Source of the DNA: Paenibacillus_AQ nitricinens
Lineage (GTDB): Bacteria; Bacillota; Bacilli; Paenibacillales; Paenibacillaceae
Assembly: GCF_052056485.1 (NCBI RefSeq)
Contig: NZ_CP183948.1
Coordinates: 5,208,001 to 5,272,000, forward strand
Reading direction: 5' to 3'
Length of the DNA stretch: 64,000 nucleotides
The translations under genes and the position numbers were made by a program. The notes below the pieces were generated by a model. That model did no database searches, was not told where the DNA came from, and worked only from the letters and a program-made list of their open reading frames with translations. Below, in pieces: positions 50,682 to 59,357 of the stretch (position 1 is its first letter; every line of letters begins with the position of its first letter).

Positions 50682-52529
50682 TTACCCTTGATTCTTATCT
50701 TCGTCAACAACCTCATAATCAGCGTCAACTACATTGTCTTTCTTAGGAGCGCCTTCAGCAGCTCCAGCGCCACCTTCAGCACCTTGCTCTGCTTGAGCAG
50801 CTTGTTCGTACAGCTTCATGGACAACTGTTGTACAATCTCAGTCAATGCTTCTGTAGCTGCATTGATTTCTTCAAGATTGTCAGTTTCAAGAGCTGCTTT
50901 CACTTTATCTTTAGCTTCATTAGCTTTTTCAACTTCGGAAGCATCAGCTTTATCTCCAAGATCTTTGATCACTTTCTCAGTGGAATACACGAGTTGGTCA
51001 GCGCTGTTCTTCGCTTCTACCAATTCTTTACGCTTACGGTCTTCCTCAGCGTGAAGCTCGGCATCCTTCATCATTTGTTCTACTTCTGCGTCGCTCAGAC
51101 CGCCGGAAGAAGTGATGGTGATCTTTTGGCTCTTGTTCGTGCCTTTATCAGTTGCAGACACATTCACAATACCGTTGGCGTCAATATCGAAAGAAACTTC
51201 GATTTGTGGTACACCGCGTTGTGCTGGTGGAATCTCGTTCAACATGAAGCGTCCCAATGTTTTGTTGCCATTTGCCATTTGACGTTCACCTTGCAGCACG
51301 TGAATCTCTACGCTAGGTTGGTTGTCAGCAAAGGTCGAGAATACTTGGGATTTACTTGTAGGAATCGTAGTGTTACGCTCGATCATCTTCGTAAACACGC
51401 CACCTGCAGTTTCAATACCGAGGGAAAGCGGAGTTACGTCGAGCAATACAACGTCTTTTACTTCACCAGTCAATACACCCGCTTGAACAGCAGCACCCAG
51501 TGCTACTACTTCATCTGGATTCACACCTTTGTGAGGCTCTTTACCAGTAAGTTTCTTGATAGCATCTTGTACCGCAGGGATACGAGTAGAACCGCCTACC
51601 AGAACGATTCTAGTAAGGTCTGCAGGCGTCATGCCAGCATCAGACAAGGCTTGACGAGTAGGTCCCAAAGTACGTTCAACTAGACCAGTAGTCAGCTCAT
51701 CGAATTTAGCACGAGTAAGGTTGATCTCTAAGTGCTGTGGTACTCCGTCAACAACTGTGATGAACGGAAGAGATACAGTAGTTGTCAGTACGCCTGACAA
51801 TTCTTTTTTCGCTTTTTCAGCAGCATCTTTCAAACGTTGTACAGCCGATTTATCTTTGCTCAGATCAATGCCTTGCTCTTTCTTAAATTCGGATACAAGG
51901 TAATCCATAACCACTTGGTCAAAGTCGTCGCCACCAAGTTTGTTGTCACCGCTTGTAGCTTTTACTTCGAAGAAACCATCGCCCAGTTCAAGGATAGATA
52001 CGTCGAACGTACCGCCACCAAGGTCATAGACAAGGATCGTTTGATCTTCAGATTTCTCAAGACCGTAAGCCAAAGCTGCAGCAGTTGGCTCGTTCACAAT
52101 ACGTAGAACTTCCAAACCTGCAATTTTGCCTGCATCTTTAGTAGCTTGACGCTGGCTGTCATTGAAATAAGCAGGAACTGTGATAACAGCTTGAGTAACG
52201 GTTTGGCCAAGATATGCCTCTGCATCGGATTTCAGCTTTTGCAGAATCATTGCTGAAATTTCTTGTGGAGAGTATTCTTTACCATCGATGCTTTCTTTAT
52301 GGTTCGTACCAATATGGCGTTTAATCGAGCTGATCGTACGATCAGGGTTAGTAATTGCCTGGCGTTTAGCTGTTTCACCGACGATACGTTCGCCGTCTTT
52401 CTTAAAACCTACCACCGAAGGGGTTGTACGCGCGCCCTCTGGGTTTGGAATTACAACGGCTTCGCCGCCTTCCATTACGGCAACGCAAGAGTTCGTGGTT
52501 CCTAAGTCAATACCGATAACTTTACTCAC
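50682..52529 (-). CDS. dnaK: Chaperone DnaK (Hsp70)
   Basis: A 615-residue Hsp70. The nucleotide-binding domain begins VIGIDLGTTNSCVAVMEGGE and has VPAYFNDSQRQAT, VYDLGGGTFDVSIL and LVGGSTRIPAV. The substrate-binding domain starts after VVLLDVTPLSLGIET. It ends in an acidic tail. It folds and protects proteins with DnaJ and GrpE. The start is GTG at 52527-52529 after AGAGGAGG. A hairpin in the 115-base gap after grpE (52611-52632, one bulge, 3-base loop) has no T run and is more likely an mRNA structure than a terminator. Confidence 0.98.
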   Translation of the reverse strand: MSKVIGIDLGTTNSCVAVMEGGEAVVIPNPEGARTTPSVVGFKKDGERIVGETAKRQAITNPDRTISSIKRHIGTNHKESIDGKEYSPQEISAMILQKLKSDAEAYLGQTVTQAVITVPAYFNDSQRQATKDAGKIAGLEVLRIVNEPTAAALAYGLEKSEDQTILVYDLGGGTFDVSILELGDGFFEVKATSGDNKLGGDDFDQVVMDYLVSEFKKEQGIDLSKDKSAVQRLKDAAEKAKKELSGVLTTTVSLPFITVVDGVPQHLEINLTRAKFDELTTGLVERTLGPTRQALSDAGMTPADLTRIVLVGGSTRIPAVQDAIKKLTGKEPHKGVNPDEVVALGAAVQAGVLTGEVKDVVLLDVTPLSLGIETAGGVFTKMIERNTTIPTSKSQVFSTFADNQPSVEIHVLQGERQMANGNKTLGRFMLNEIPPAQRGVPQIEVSFDIDANGIVNVSATDKGTNKSQKITITSSGGLSDAEVEQMMKDAELHAEEDRKRKELVEAKNSADQLVYSTEKVIKDLGDKADASEVEKANEAKDKVKAALETDNLEEINAATEALTEIVQQLSMKLYEQAAQAEQGAEGGAGAAEGAPKKDNVVDADYEVVDEDKNQG

Positions 52530-52610
52530 AATAATTTGCCTCCTCTAAAGGTATATGGAGCATTCGCTCATTAAAATAATAAAATATTTAAAAATTCGGT
52601 TGGTACCGAT

Positions 52611-52632
52611 GGCGGACAGATACTGCCCGTCC
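52611..52632 (-). other. mRNA hairpin between grpE and dnaK
   Basis: On the minus strand GG(A)CGGGCAG pairs with CTGTCCGCC, with one bulged A, one G-U pair and a TAT loop, 13 bases past the grpE stop. It lacks a T tract, which points to an RNA processing or stability element within the heat-shock operon. Confidence 0.5.
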
Positions 52633-52644
52633 TATATATACAGA

Positions 52645-53226
52645 TTACATGCTGACTTTGACCATAGCAGGACGAAGGACTCTATCTTTCAGGAGATATC
52701 CCTTTTGGACCTCTTCCGTTACGATACCCTCTTCGTACTCCTCGCTCTCCACCTGCATAATAGCCTGATGGTATTCAGGATTAAAAGGCTGGCCTACTGT
52801 TTCCATAGCCGTAAGTCCCTCGGACTTCAATACCCCATCTAGCTGACGGAAAATCATATCAACACCCTTAACGAAAGCTTCGGACTCAGGGCTACTGGGA
52901 GTAGTGACTAACGCACGCTCGAAATTGTCCAGTACTGAAAGCAATTCAGTCACGAGCTTGGAGGTGGCATATTGAGCCAACTCTTCTTTCTCCTTCTGAG
53001 TACGACGACGGAAGTTATCAAAATCAGCCTGCGCACGCAGCGCACGTCCTTGATATTCGTCAGCGAGATCCTGCAGACGTTTTACCTCCGCACCTGTGCC
53101 TGAAGCACCTTCACTAATTTCTTCTGTCGTAAATGAGTTGGTTTCAGAAGCTACATTAGCCTCAAGTTCCTCATTTATCAAATCATCTTTGAATTCATTA
53201 GCATCTTGAACTTGTTCCTTTTTCAA
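52645..53226 (-). CDS. grpE: Nucleotide exchange factor GrpE
   Basis: A 193-residue GrpE. An acidic, variable N-terminus (EFKDDLINEELEANVASE) is followed by a long dimerising helix with YQGRALRAQADFDNFRRRTQ and a C-terminal beta domain with HQAIMQVESEEYEEG and VLRPAMVKVS. It releases ADP from DnaK. The start is TTG at 53224-53226, nine or ten bases after AAGGAGG. It lies 49 bases after hrcA in the canonical operon order. Confidence 0.97.
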   Translation of the reverse strand: MKKEQVQDANEFKDDLINEELEANVASETNSFTTEEISEGASGTGAEVKRLQDLADEYQGRALRAQADFDNFRRRTQKEKEELAQYATSKLVTELLSVLDNFERALVTTPSSPESEAFVKGVDMIFRQLDGVLKSEGLTAMETVGQPFNPEYHQAIMQVESEEYEEGIVTEEVQKGYLLKDRVLRPAMVKVSM

Positions 53227-53275
53227 GTTGTCTTCACCTCCTTAAAATCATTCACGTAATCAATGTTGACTCTGT

Positions 53276-54307
53276 TCACTTATACCAGTGTGCCAGCATC
53301 GCTGTCAAATCTCGGGATAAAATGCCCAAGATCCCCATCACTCTTGCATATTCCATTCGTGTCGGACCAAGGATACCTATGCTCCCCAGTGCCTGCCCAT
53401 CAAGAGAATAAGTGGCGGTGATCAGACTGCAGTTAGCGAACGCTTCATGATTGTTCTCCGTCCCTATTCGGACCTGGATACCTGTGCCGCCTGTTGTAGG
53501 GGCCAGCATTTTGAGCAATGTAGGCGTCTCTTCCAGCAGATCAAGAATGCTTTTCACCTTATCAACATCCTTGAACTCAGGCTGTGTAAGCATATTCGTG
53601 GCTCCACTAAGATAGATACGCTGCTCTTGATCACTTTCCAGCGCAATGTCCAGCACTTGCATTAATTCTTCATAATGTGAGATGTGACGCTGCATTTCCT
53701 CGCCAAGCTCGGAATACAGCCGAGTCTTCAGCTTATAGAGTGGTACATTGACCAGCTTACTATTCAGTAGGTTAACCACTTTCTCCATCTCGGAAACGGA
53801 TATCTCCGGTGGAATGTTCACCGTACGGTTCTCAACTTGACCCGTACTTGTAACAATAATCGCTACAGCGGTTTTATCATCTAGTGGTAACAACTGAAAA
53901 TGACGCAATGATGTATGAAAAACCTCCGGTCCCAGAAGGATGGAAGTGTAATTCGTCATATTGGAAAGAATCATCGCCGCATGTTGGATTACCTGCTCCA
54001 TCGCATTCAGCTTCTCGGCAAAAAAAGCGCGGATCGTGCCCATCTCTGCCGTTTCGGCGGAATTCCACGGTACCAGATGATCCACATAATATCGGTATCC
54101 TTTATGGGAAGGAATTCTCCCTGCCGATGTATGAGGCTGCTCGAGATAACCCAAATCCTCTAGGTCAGCCATTTCATTTCGAATGGTCGCAGGGCTGTAC
54201 CCTACATCACCCCGTTTAGAAATGCTGCGAGATCCTACCGGTTCTGCGGATGAAATATAATCATCTACAATTGCATTTAGTATCATTCTCTGGCGATCAG
54301 TTAACAT
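53276..54307 (-). CDS. hrcA: Heat-inducible transcription repressor HrcA
   Basis: A 343-residue repressor. The N-terminal winged helix (MLTDRQRMILNAIVDDYISS, SATIRNEMADLEDLGYLEQP-like region with PHTSAGRIPSHKGYR) binds the CIRCE element, and the C-terminal GAF-like and dimerisation domains follow. HrcA needs GroE for activity and so senses free chaperonin. The ATG at 54307 has AGGAGGGG. The frame continues 22 codons upstream, but that region contains the CIRCE operator itself, which settles the start. Confidence 0.97.
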   Translation of the reverse strand: MLTDRQRMILNAIVDDYISSAEPVGSRSISKRGDVGYSPATIRNEMADLEDLGYLEQPHTSAGRIPSHKGYRYYVDHLVPWNSAETAEMGTIRAFFAEKLNAMEQVIQHAAMILSNMTNYTSILLGPEVFHTSLRHFQLLPLDDKTAVAIIVTSTGQVENRTVNIPPEISVSEMEKVVNLLNSKLVNVPLYKLKTRLYSELGEEMQRHISHYEELMQVLDIALESDQEQRIYLSGATNMLTQPEFKDVDKVKSILDLLEETPTLLKMLAPTTGGTGIQVRIGTENNHEAFANCSLITATYSLDGQALGSIGILGPTRMEYARVMGILGILSRDLTAMLAHWYK

Positions 54308-54342
54308 GTTATCCCCTCCTATCGGCTGTTGGCTCCGATTCG

Positions 54343-54369
54343 TTAGCACTCGACTCAGATGAGTGCTAA
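54343..54369 (-). promoter_or_regulatory. CIRCE operator of the hrcA-grpE-dnaK-dnaJ operon
   Basis: TTAGCACTC-N9-GAGTGCTAA is a perfect match to the CIRCE consensus, 36 bases before the hrcA start and directly downstream of the promoter. It is the binding site of the HrcA protein encoded by the first gene. Confidence 0.98.
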
Positions 54370-54380
54370 CCACTAATACA

Positions 54381-54410
54381 AAAATACCAAACTGACATTG
54401 ACATTGTCAA
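54381..54410 (-). promoter_or_regulatory. Sigma-A promoter of the hrcA operon
   Basis: On the minus strand TTGACA (54405-54410) is perfect. TATTTT (54381-54386) follows after 18 bases and is a weaker -10. The CIRCE element starts 11 bases downstream, overlapping the expected transcription start. Confidence 0.78.
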
Positions 54411-54459
54411 GTGAGTTCAGCATCTTAAGTACTACTTTGTAGTTTTAAATCATAATCGA

Positions 54460-54915
54460 TTACTCCTGTGCTTCCAATACTCCGTCTGTAGTAATACTGG
54501 CAGTATAAGTTGAGCCGTCCCATATTACCGCATTCTGTATAGATTCTGCAACAAATCTTAGTGGAACAAGAATGGTTCCGTTCTGCAGAAAGGATTGACC
54601 ATGTAAAGCTCTAGCCTTACCATTATATATGACCTCACTGCTGCCCAACTTTAGTTCAAACTCCTTATTGCCCTTCACTCCTGATACGGTTTTGGTTTGG
54701 TTATTCCACTCATAAGCTATCCCTAATTTTTCACAAATCGTTCTAATCGGAACATACACAACTCCGTTTATATACTGGGGTTGGACAGAAAAATCCACTT
54801 TCTCGTTATCAATATTAATGGTAATAGGTTTATCCGCGGCAAAAGCTTGTATTGGTATTACAAAAATAAGCAACAGAGTTAGCAAATATACCGCAGTTCT
54901 GTTTGTACGACTCAT
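54460..54915 (-). CDS. Secreted copper-amine-oxidase-N-type (stalk) domain protein
   Basis: A 151-residue exported protein. The signal peptide (MSRTNRTAVYLLTLLLIFVI, cleavage near QAFAA) is followed by one Cu_amine_oxidN1 stalk domain: the hallmarks are NGVVYVPIRTICEKLGIAYE, then WNNQTKTVSGVKGNKEFELK and GTILVPLRFVAES. Such domains are common in Paenibacillus exported proteins and do not by themselves imply amine oxidase activity or copper binding. The ATG at 54915 has GGAGGGAA; an in-frame ATG 13 codons upstream has no site. It is monocistronic, upstream of the hrcA promoter. Confidence 0.9.
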   Translation of the reverse strand: MSRTNRTAVYLLTLLLIFVIPIQAFAADKPITINIDNEKVDFSVQPQYINGVVYVPIRTICEKLGIAYEWNNQTKTVSGVKGNKEFELKLGSSEVIYNGKARALHGQSFLQNGTILVPLRFVAESIQNAVIWDGSTYTASITTDGVLEAQE

Positions 54916-55049
54916 CCTAATTCCCTCCATTCGATTAAGTAACCAACATTCCAAGATTCATCATTACATTTATTCAAAAAAATCCCAATCTAAAGTATAA
55001 AGTAGCACCATCTTTCTGTCCATTCATATAATCCATTCTACAATAACAG

Positions 55050-55091
55050 AAAAAACACCCCCAATAGTCGGATAACAGACTAATGGAAGTG
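55050..55091 (-). terminator. Terminator of the acetyltransferase gene
   Basis: On the minus strand a 14-base arm beginning CACTTCCATTAGTC pairs with GACTATTGGGGGTG (one mismatch, two G-U pairs), followed by six T residues, 30 bases past the stop at 55121. Confidence 0.88.
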
Positions 55092-55120
55092 CATTATATT
55101 CATAATAAGCGACTACACGC

Positions 55121-55630
55121 TCAGTTCAGCATCTTAAGTACTGCTATTTCATCGCAGGCATGCTGCTTTTTACAATTCACGCAATCTGTCCATACCTTTT
55201 CGGGAAAAATCTCTTTCTCCACGACTTCGAATCCATTTCTTAGAAAGAAATCAACGGCGTAGGTTAGTGCCATGACTTTAGGGATTTTCTGGTTTCTGGC
55301 TTCCTCCACCAATTTCGCCAAAATCATAGAGCCTATACCTTTTCCCTTACCCTCGTCATTCAAGCCGATCGAGCGAATCTCAACGAGATCATTCCCGAGC
55401 TTAAAAAGCGAACCACAGCCTACGAATCTACCCTCGATTTCGGCAATCACAAATTGATCGATCTGGCGAGTCAGCGCCTGCCTGGAACGGGGCAACATGA
55501 TCCCGCGCTGTGCGTATTCTTCTATCATCAGATACAACGGTTCAACATCTTCTATCACAGCGTTTCTGCAAATCACCTGTGCATCTCCTGCAGGAGACGA
55601 ATGGCGGATCATTTCCGTTTTGGCAAGCAC
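55121..55630 (-). CDS. GNAT N-acetyltransferase, N-acetylglutamate synthase-like
   Basis: A 169-residue GNAT protein. The acetyl-CoA loop is in DEGKGKGIGSMILAKLVEEA (about residues 91-110; G-x-G-K/R-G-x-G form), and the C-terminal part (PEKVWTDCVNCKKQHACDEI) with its cysteine cluster is typical of short ArgA-type synthases, which make N-acetylglutamate in the first step of arginine synthesis. An ARG-box-like operator just upstream supports this role. The start is GTG at 55628-55630 after GAGGGG. A hairpin in the leader covers this ribosome binding site. It lies 75 bases after hemW, on the same strand, and ends at a good terminator. Confidence 0.87.
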   Translation of the reverse strand: MLAKTEMIRHSSPAGDAQVICRNAVIEDVEPLYLMIEEYAQRGIMLPRSRQALTRQIDQFVIAEIEGRFVGCGSLFKLGNDLVEIRSIGLNDEGKGKGIGSMILAKLVEEARNQKIPKVMALTYAVDFFLRNGFEVVEKEIFPEKVWTDCVNCKKQHACDEIAVLKMLN

Positions 55631-55633
55631 TTA

Positions 55634-55682
55634 AATTCACCCCTCTGTTGATAATATGAATAAATATACAACAGAGTGAATT
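55634..55682 (-). promoter_or_regulatory. ARG-box-like operator within an SD-covering hairpin
   Basis: TATGAATAAATATACAAC (55655-55672) agrees with the arginine-repressor consensus WNTGAATWWWWATTCANW at all but two positions. It sits in the centre of a larger inverted repeat: AATTCAC/GTGAATT (55634-55640/55676-55682) and TCTGTTG/CAACAGA (55644-55650/55669-55675). In mRNA that hairpin would pair with the GAGGGG ribosome binding site of the acetyltransferase gene, three bases before its GTG start. Both readings are inferences from sequence. Confidence 0.62.
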
Positions 55683-55705
55683 ACAATTCAAGAGGTATTT
55701 TAAAA

Positions 55706-56878
55706 TTAAACCTCTGTCAGTGCGCCTACAAATTCTGCGAAAACATCATTCCCAAAAAGGATTCCTTGCTTGCTGAGTCGGTAAGTACCCTCTTCGTGCT
55801 CAAGCAGACCCGCGTGCAGCATCTTATGCAAGGATTTCGCAAATACATCCTCCATCGAACGCCCAAATTGCGCCTGAAAAGCCTCATTAGAGACACCATT
55901 ATGCATTCGCAAGCCAACCATCATAAAGTCCTCCATCGCTTCTGCTTCAGTGATGGGGTATGCGTCTAATCGAGGCAGGCCTTTGCGTGTTGCTTCAATA
56001 TAAGGATTTACGCCCTTAACATTAATATGCCGCTGGCGCCCCACATATCCATGTGCTCCTGCTCCAAGACCATAATAATCTTCATTACGCCAGTAAGTGA
56101 TATTGTGACGACTCTCCTTGCCTGGTTTTGCGAAGTTACTGATTTCGTATTGATTATAGCCCGCTTCCTTCATCGATGACATCAACAAGAGGTACATTTG
56201 CAGTTCGTCTTCTTCATTAGGAAGCGGAAGTTTGTTCTTATTAAATAGGGTGTGAAAAAGAGTGTTCTCCTCCACCTTCAAGCTGTAAATAGAATAGTGG
56301 GGTAAATCTAGCTCGAGCGCCTTGCGAATACTTTCGCTCAGCATCTCGACTGTTTGGTTCGGTAAACCAAACATAAGGTCAACCGACAGGTTGTTAAGTC
56401 CGACTGCTCTAGCATTCTCTAAACTGCGATATACATCATCAACATTATGAATCCGGCCAATGCCCGTAAGGAGTTCGTTCTGAAACGCCTGAACACCAAA
56501 GCTCACCCGATTCACGCCGCCTTCTTTCATAACCGTCAACTTATCTAAATCCGTTGTTCCCGGATTCGCTTCCATGGAGAACTCGATATCTTTATCCCAG
56601 TTCGGGAAATGTGTTCGAACCGATTTTAGAAAATAAGCCATCTCATCCGGTTTCAGTACAGTTGGGGTTCCACCACCGACAAAGATTGTTTTGATGACAC
56701 CCGGAGGGGTGATCTTGACGGTCTGCTCCATTTCCCGATCCAAAGCCTCCAGATAATCCATCACCGGCTGATCCTTGAGAACGTAGGAATTAAAATCACA
56801 ATAAAAGCACTTATTGGTACAAAAAGGAATATGAATGTATACGGCCTCAGGGGGACGGCCGTTAGTATTCGTGGTCAT
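55706..56878 (-). CDS. hemW: Radical SAM family heme chaperone HemW
   Basis: A 390-residue radical-SAM protein of the HemN-like group. The cluster motif CTNKCFYCDF (about residues 20-29) has the CX3CX2C spacing but lacks the fourth cysteine of true HemN, which fits HemW, a heme-inserting chaperone and not a coproporphyrinogen oxidase. GGGTPT, NLSVDLMFGLPNQ and a C-terminal winged helix (LSKQGILFGNDVFAEF) follow. In Bacillus it is preceded by lepA and followed by hrcA; here lepA is absent and two accessory genes lie before hrcA. The ATG has a GGAG site. Confidence 0.95.
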   Translation of the reverse strand: MTTNTNGRPPEAVYIHIPFCTNKCFYCDFNSYVLKDQPVMDYLEALDREMEQTVKITPPGVIKTIFVGGGTPTVLKPDEMAYFLKSVRTHFPNWDKDIEFSMEANPGTTDLDKLTVMKEGGVNRVSFGVQAFQNELLTGIGRIHNVDDVYRSLENARAVGLNNLSVDLMFGLPNQTVEMLSESIRKALELDLPHYSIYSLKVEENTLFHTLFNKNKLPLPNEEDELQMYLLLMSSMKEAGYNQYEISNFAKPGKESRHNITYWRNEDYYGLGAGAHGYVGRQRHINVKGVNPYIEATRKGLPRLDAYPITEAEAMEDFMMVGLRMHNGVSNEAFQAQFGRSMEDVFAKSLHKMLHAGLLEHEEGTYRLSKQGILFGNDVFAEFVGALTEV

Positions 56879-56923
56879 TAGCTGTCTCCTTTATATAAAA
56901 ATATCGTTTGATTAGTGTAATCT

Positions 56924-56957
56924 AAAAAACAAGAAAAGGGAAGCCTGACGGCTCCCC
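56924..56957 (-). terminator. Terminator of the ABC importer/FAD oxidoreductase operon
   Basis: On the minus strand GGGGAGCC/GGCTTCCC forms an 8-bp stem (one G-U pair) with a GTCA loop, followed by TTTTCTTGTTTTTT. It separates the operon from hemW, 46 bases downstream. Confidence 0.9.
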
Positions 56958-57001
56958 CTAAGGATGATCATTCATAAATGAACACTATTTTAAAATACAA
57001 A

Positions 57002-57090
57002 AAATATAAGTTTTTACGTTATCCTATATTTTGTGTTTCTCGTAAAAACAGATACCGTCCCTATAGGGACGGCTAAGCCATTTCTTCTTA
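57002..57090 (-). repeat. Structured dispersed repeat, copy C, overlapping a stop codon
   Basis: Read on the minus strand from 57090, GAAATGGCTTAG, a perfect palindrome CCGTCCCTATAGGGACGG (57054-57071), CTGTTT and CGAGAAAC..AAAATATAGG align with copies A and B between rsmE and the M50 gene. CTTATATTT at 57002-57010 and GTTTTTACG/CGTAAAAAC stems extend it. Its first bases coincide with the TAA stop of the FAD oxidoreductase gene, so the element forms the 3' end of that gene. Confidence 0.72.
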
Positions 57091-59337
57091 ATATATCCGC
57101 ATTTCCACGAGTTCTGCACGTTCTCCTCCGTTAGTTTCATGAATAATGATCCGAACAGCGTCCGTAAGGACAGGCTTCACTAAACGATGTACGTTCTTCC
57201 GGCGATGATTGTCTTTGACGCGGAACATGACTTGCCACACGCCATCAATGAGCAACTCTACATCGTAAGCCTTTACCAGTTCAGGAATCACTAGAAATGG
57301 CGTTTCATGGTGATGTAAGTTAATAAGATCCTCATTAACATCATCGTTAAAAGTAAAATGAATTTCAGATACTGAAGCAGCATCCGGCAGACGCGCCTCT
57401 AACCACTCCGTTCTACCAGCAGTCATCGGCTCAGAAACCCAGCTATGTGGCCCTGCAAAAGGCCGGACATACCCGTCAGTGACTTTGGATGCAGCATACG
57501 CGGATGTTTCAACCGCAAAACAGAAATGCCTGCGTACAAGCTGTTTCATGCTCCACTCCATCACCGGCTGATCTGGCTGATGATCCTCCAGCGCTGAATC
57601 GACTACAGGTTTAACACCTCGCTCAAATGTAATAACACCTGTGATTGGGGTTTCTGAAATATGCAATTGAATATGCTCATTAGCTCGAATAATAGCGAAG
57701 ATATTACATTCGCCGATTGAACTCCACTGCTCCTCTTGTACTGGAACATCAATCCATTGCTGATCCCCAGCTTGTAGTATTACAACTTCAACCTGTCTAC
57801 ACTCTGCTGGAACGTAATTTTCCGCACGCCCAGTCGTCCATAGCTCAACGGTCAGCTCTGACTGAGAACTTGCTGACACAAGCAGCTTCAACCCCAGGAT
57901 ATTACCTTCAACCGGAAACAAAATTCCTACGTCATGAGAAAGCTCATAAGCTTCAGCTGGACGATCCAGTAATATGCCTTTCATCGTACTGGACGCATGA
58001 ATCTCACTATTTCTCGCGAGCTCTAAAGGATCTTCGTTACGCAATCCAATAATCGAAGCATCTTGCTTTAACATCACCTGTTGCAATTCATGTATATGCT
58101 GCTTGCGAATTTCACGAGGGGATACACCTTTGATGACGGATAATGCTGCACCTGTTCCAGCCGCTTCACCCATGATCGCACAGGTCGCCATGACGCGTGT
58201 TGTTCCAAAAGCCACATGAGATGCGCTGATATTCCGACCCGCGAAAAGTAGGTTCCGCACATTCTTCGAATAGAGTGAACTAAATGGAATATGATAGATC
58301 CCATCCGCATGCAGATGCTTCGAGCCGCTCTCTTGTGCGTACATCCCTTGCGGTGGATGCAAATCAATTGACCAACCTCCGAATCCAATCCGGTCTTCAA
58401 ATTCACGCTGCGCGAGAATATCATTTTGCGTTAGAATCGTATCACCAACAAACCGTCTGTATTCACGTTTACCCGGAATCGAGCCAACCCACTCCAGCGT
58501 CATATTTTCGGCATCAAAATGACCTGAGTTTTTAATGTAATCCCAAATCCCATAAATAACTGAGGATAGCTCATCACGTATTCGTTCATTCTCATCCACC
58601 GTATCAAGCTCACCGCCCCACTCAATCCACCAGTAGTGACAGCCTGAATCTCCACTCCGAATGACCCGACGGATCGGGATCGACGTTGTCGTAATATCCT
58701 TCGCGAACGATGGTGCAACATAACGTACCGGTTTTCCTGTATCCTGTGTATAAAACAATAATGTACTGCCTAATGTAATGTTATCAGGCACTTCTGGTGC
58801 CCATTCCTCATTAAATTCATGGCGGGCTTCACGTCCTAATCGAAAATCAGCTCCTGCTAGAAAGCCTACCAAACCATCACCCGTACAATCGATGAACGCC
58901 TCACTCTCGAACGTAATCAACCGCTCAGATCCCATCATCCAACCGATCACACTGCGAATCGTACGATCCCCTGCCTCACCTTCCGCTTCCACTTCGCGTA
59001 CATCGGTATTTAGAAACAAGCTGATATTCGACTCTGCCTTCACGGCTTCGAGTAAGGTTAGATCCCATAAGTATGGATTTCCCTCCGGGTTCCGGTATTG
59101 ATTCTCGATGAATAACTCACCCATAATGCCTGTCTCACGTGCATATCGATTTACACCATGTCCTGTTGCACCACATACCCATACCCGAACCTCTGAACTC
59201 GAGTTACCACCAAGTACAGGACGATTCTGCACTAGCGATACTGTTAACCCAAGGCGCGCTGCAGCGATCGCCGCGTTCATCCCTGCAAGTCCCCCACCGA
59301 CTATTGTTACATCGGATTTAACCGTTTCTGTTCTCAT
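57088..59337 (-). CDS. FAD-dependent oxidoreductase with a C-terminal discoidin-like domain
   Basis: A 749-residue cytoplasmic protein without signal peptide. The N-terminal half is a FAD_oxidored-type (PF12831-like) flavoprotein: dinucleotide-binding VGGGLAGMNAAIAAARLG (about residues 13-30), ending with the second FAD motif RNLLFAGRNISASHVAFGTT. The region at about 595-749 looks like an F5/8-type (galactose-binding) beta sandwich: SAYAASKVTDG, EWLEARLPDAASVSEIHF, then VRIIIHE and LVEMRIY. It probably oxidises a sugar or sugar acid brought in by the adjoining ABC importer; substrate unknown. The ATG has AGGAGGG. It is the last gene of the locus. Confidence 0.88.
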   Translation of the reverse strand: MRTETVKSDVTIVGGGLAGMNAAIAAARLGLTVSLVQNRPVLGGNSSSEVRVWVCGATGHGVNRYARETGIMGELFIENQYRNPEGNPYLWDLTLLEAVKAESNISLFLNTDVREVEAEGEAGDRTIRSVIGWMMGSERLITFESEAFIDCTGDGLVGFLAGADFRLGREARHEFNEEWAPEVPDNITLGSTLLFYTQDTGKPVRYVAPSFAKDITTTSIPIRRVIRSGDSGCHYWWIEWGGELDTVDENERIRDELSSVIYGIWDYIKNSGHFDAENMTLEWVGSIPGKREYRRFVGDTILTQNDILAQREFEDRIGFGGWSIDLHPPQGMYAQESGSKHLHADGIYHIPFSSLYSKNVRNLLFAGRNISASHVAFGTTRVMATCAIMGEAAGTGAALSVIKGVSPREIRKQHIHELQQVMLKQDASIIGLRNEDPLELARNSEIHASSTMKGILLDRPAEAYELSHDVGILFPVEGNILGLKLLVSASSQSELTVELWTTGRAENYVPAECRQVEVVILQAGDQQWIDVPVQEEQWSSIGECNIFAIIRANEHIQLHISETPITGVITFERGVKPVVDSALEDHQPDQPVMEWSMKQLVRRHFCFAVETSAYAASKVTDGYVRPFAGPHSWVSEPMTAGRTEWLEARLPDAASVSEIHFTFNDDVNEDLINLHHHETPFLVIPELVKAYDVELLIDGVWQVMFRVKDNHRRKNVHRLVKPVLTDAVRIIIHETNGGERAELVEMRIY

Positions 59338-59357
59338 GTTAAGTATCCCTCCTAAAG

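Noticed and set aside
50688..51683. Long plus-strand open frame opposite dnaK (331 codons)
   Set aside because: It is antisense to highly conserved dnaK sequence, has no credible ribosome binding site and an implausible composition; it is a by-product of dnaK codon usage.
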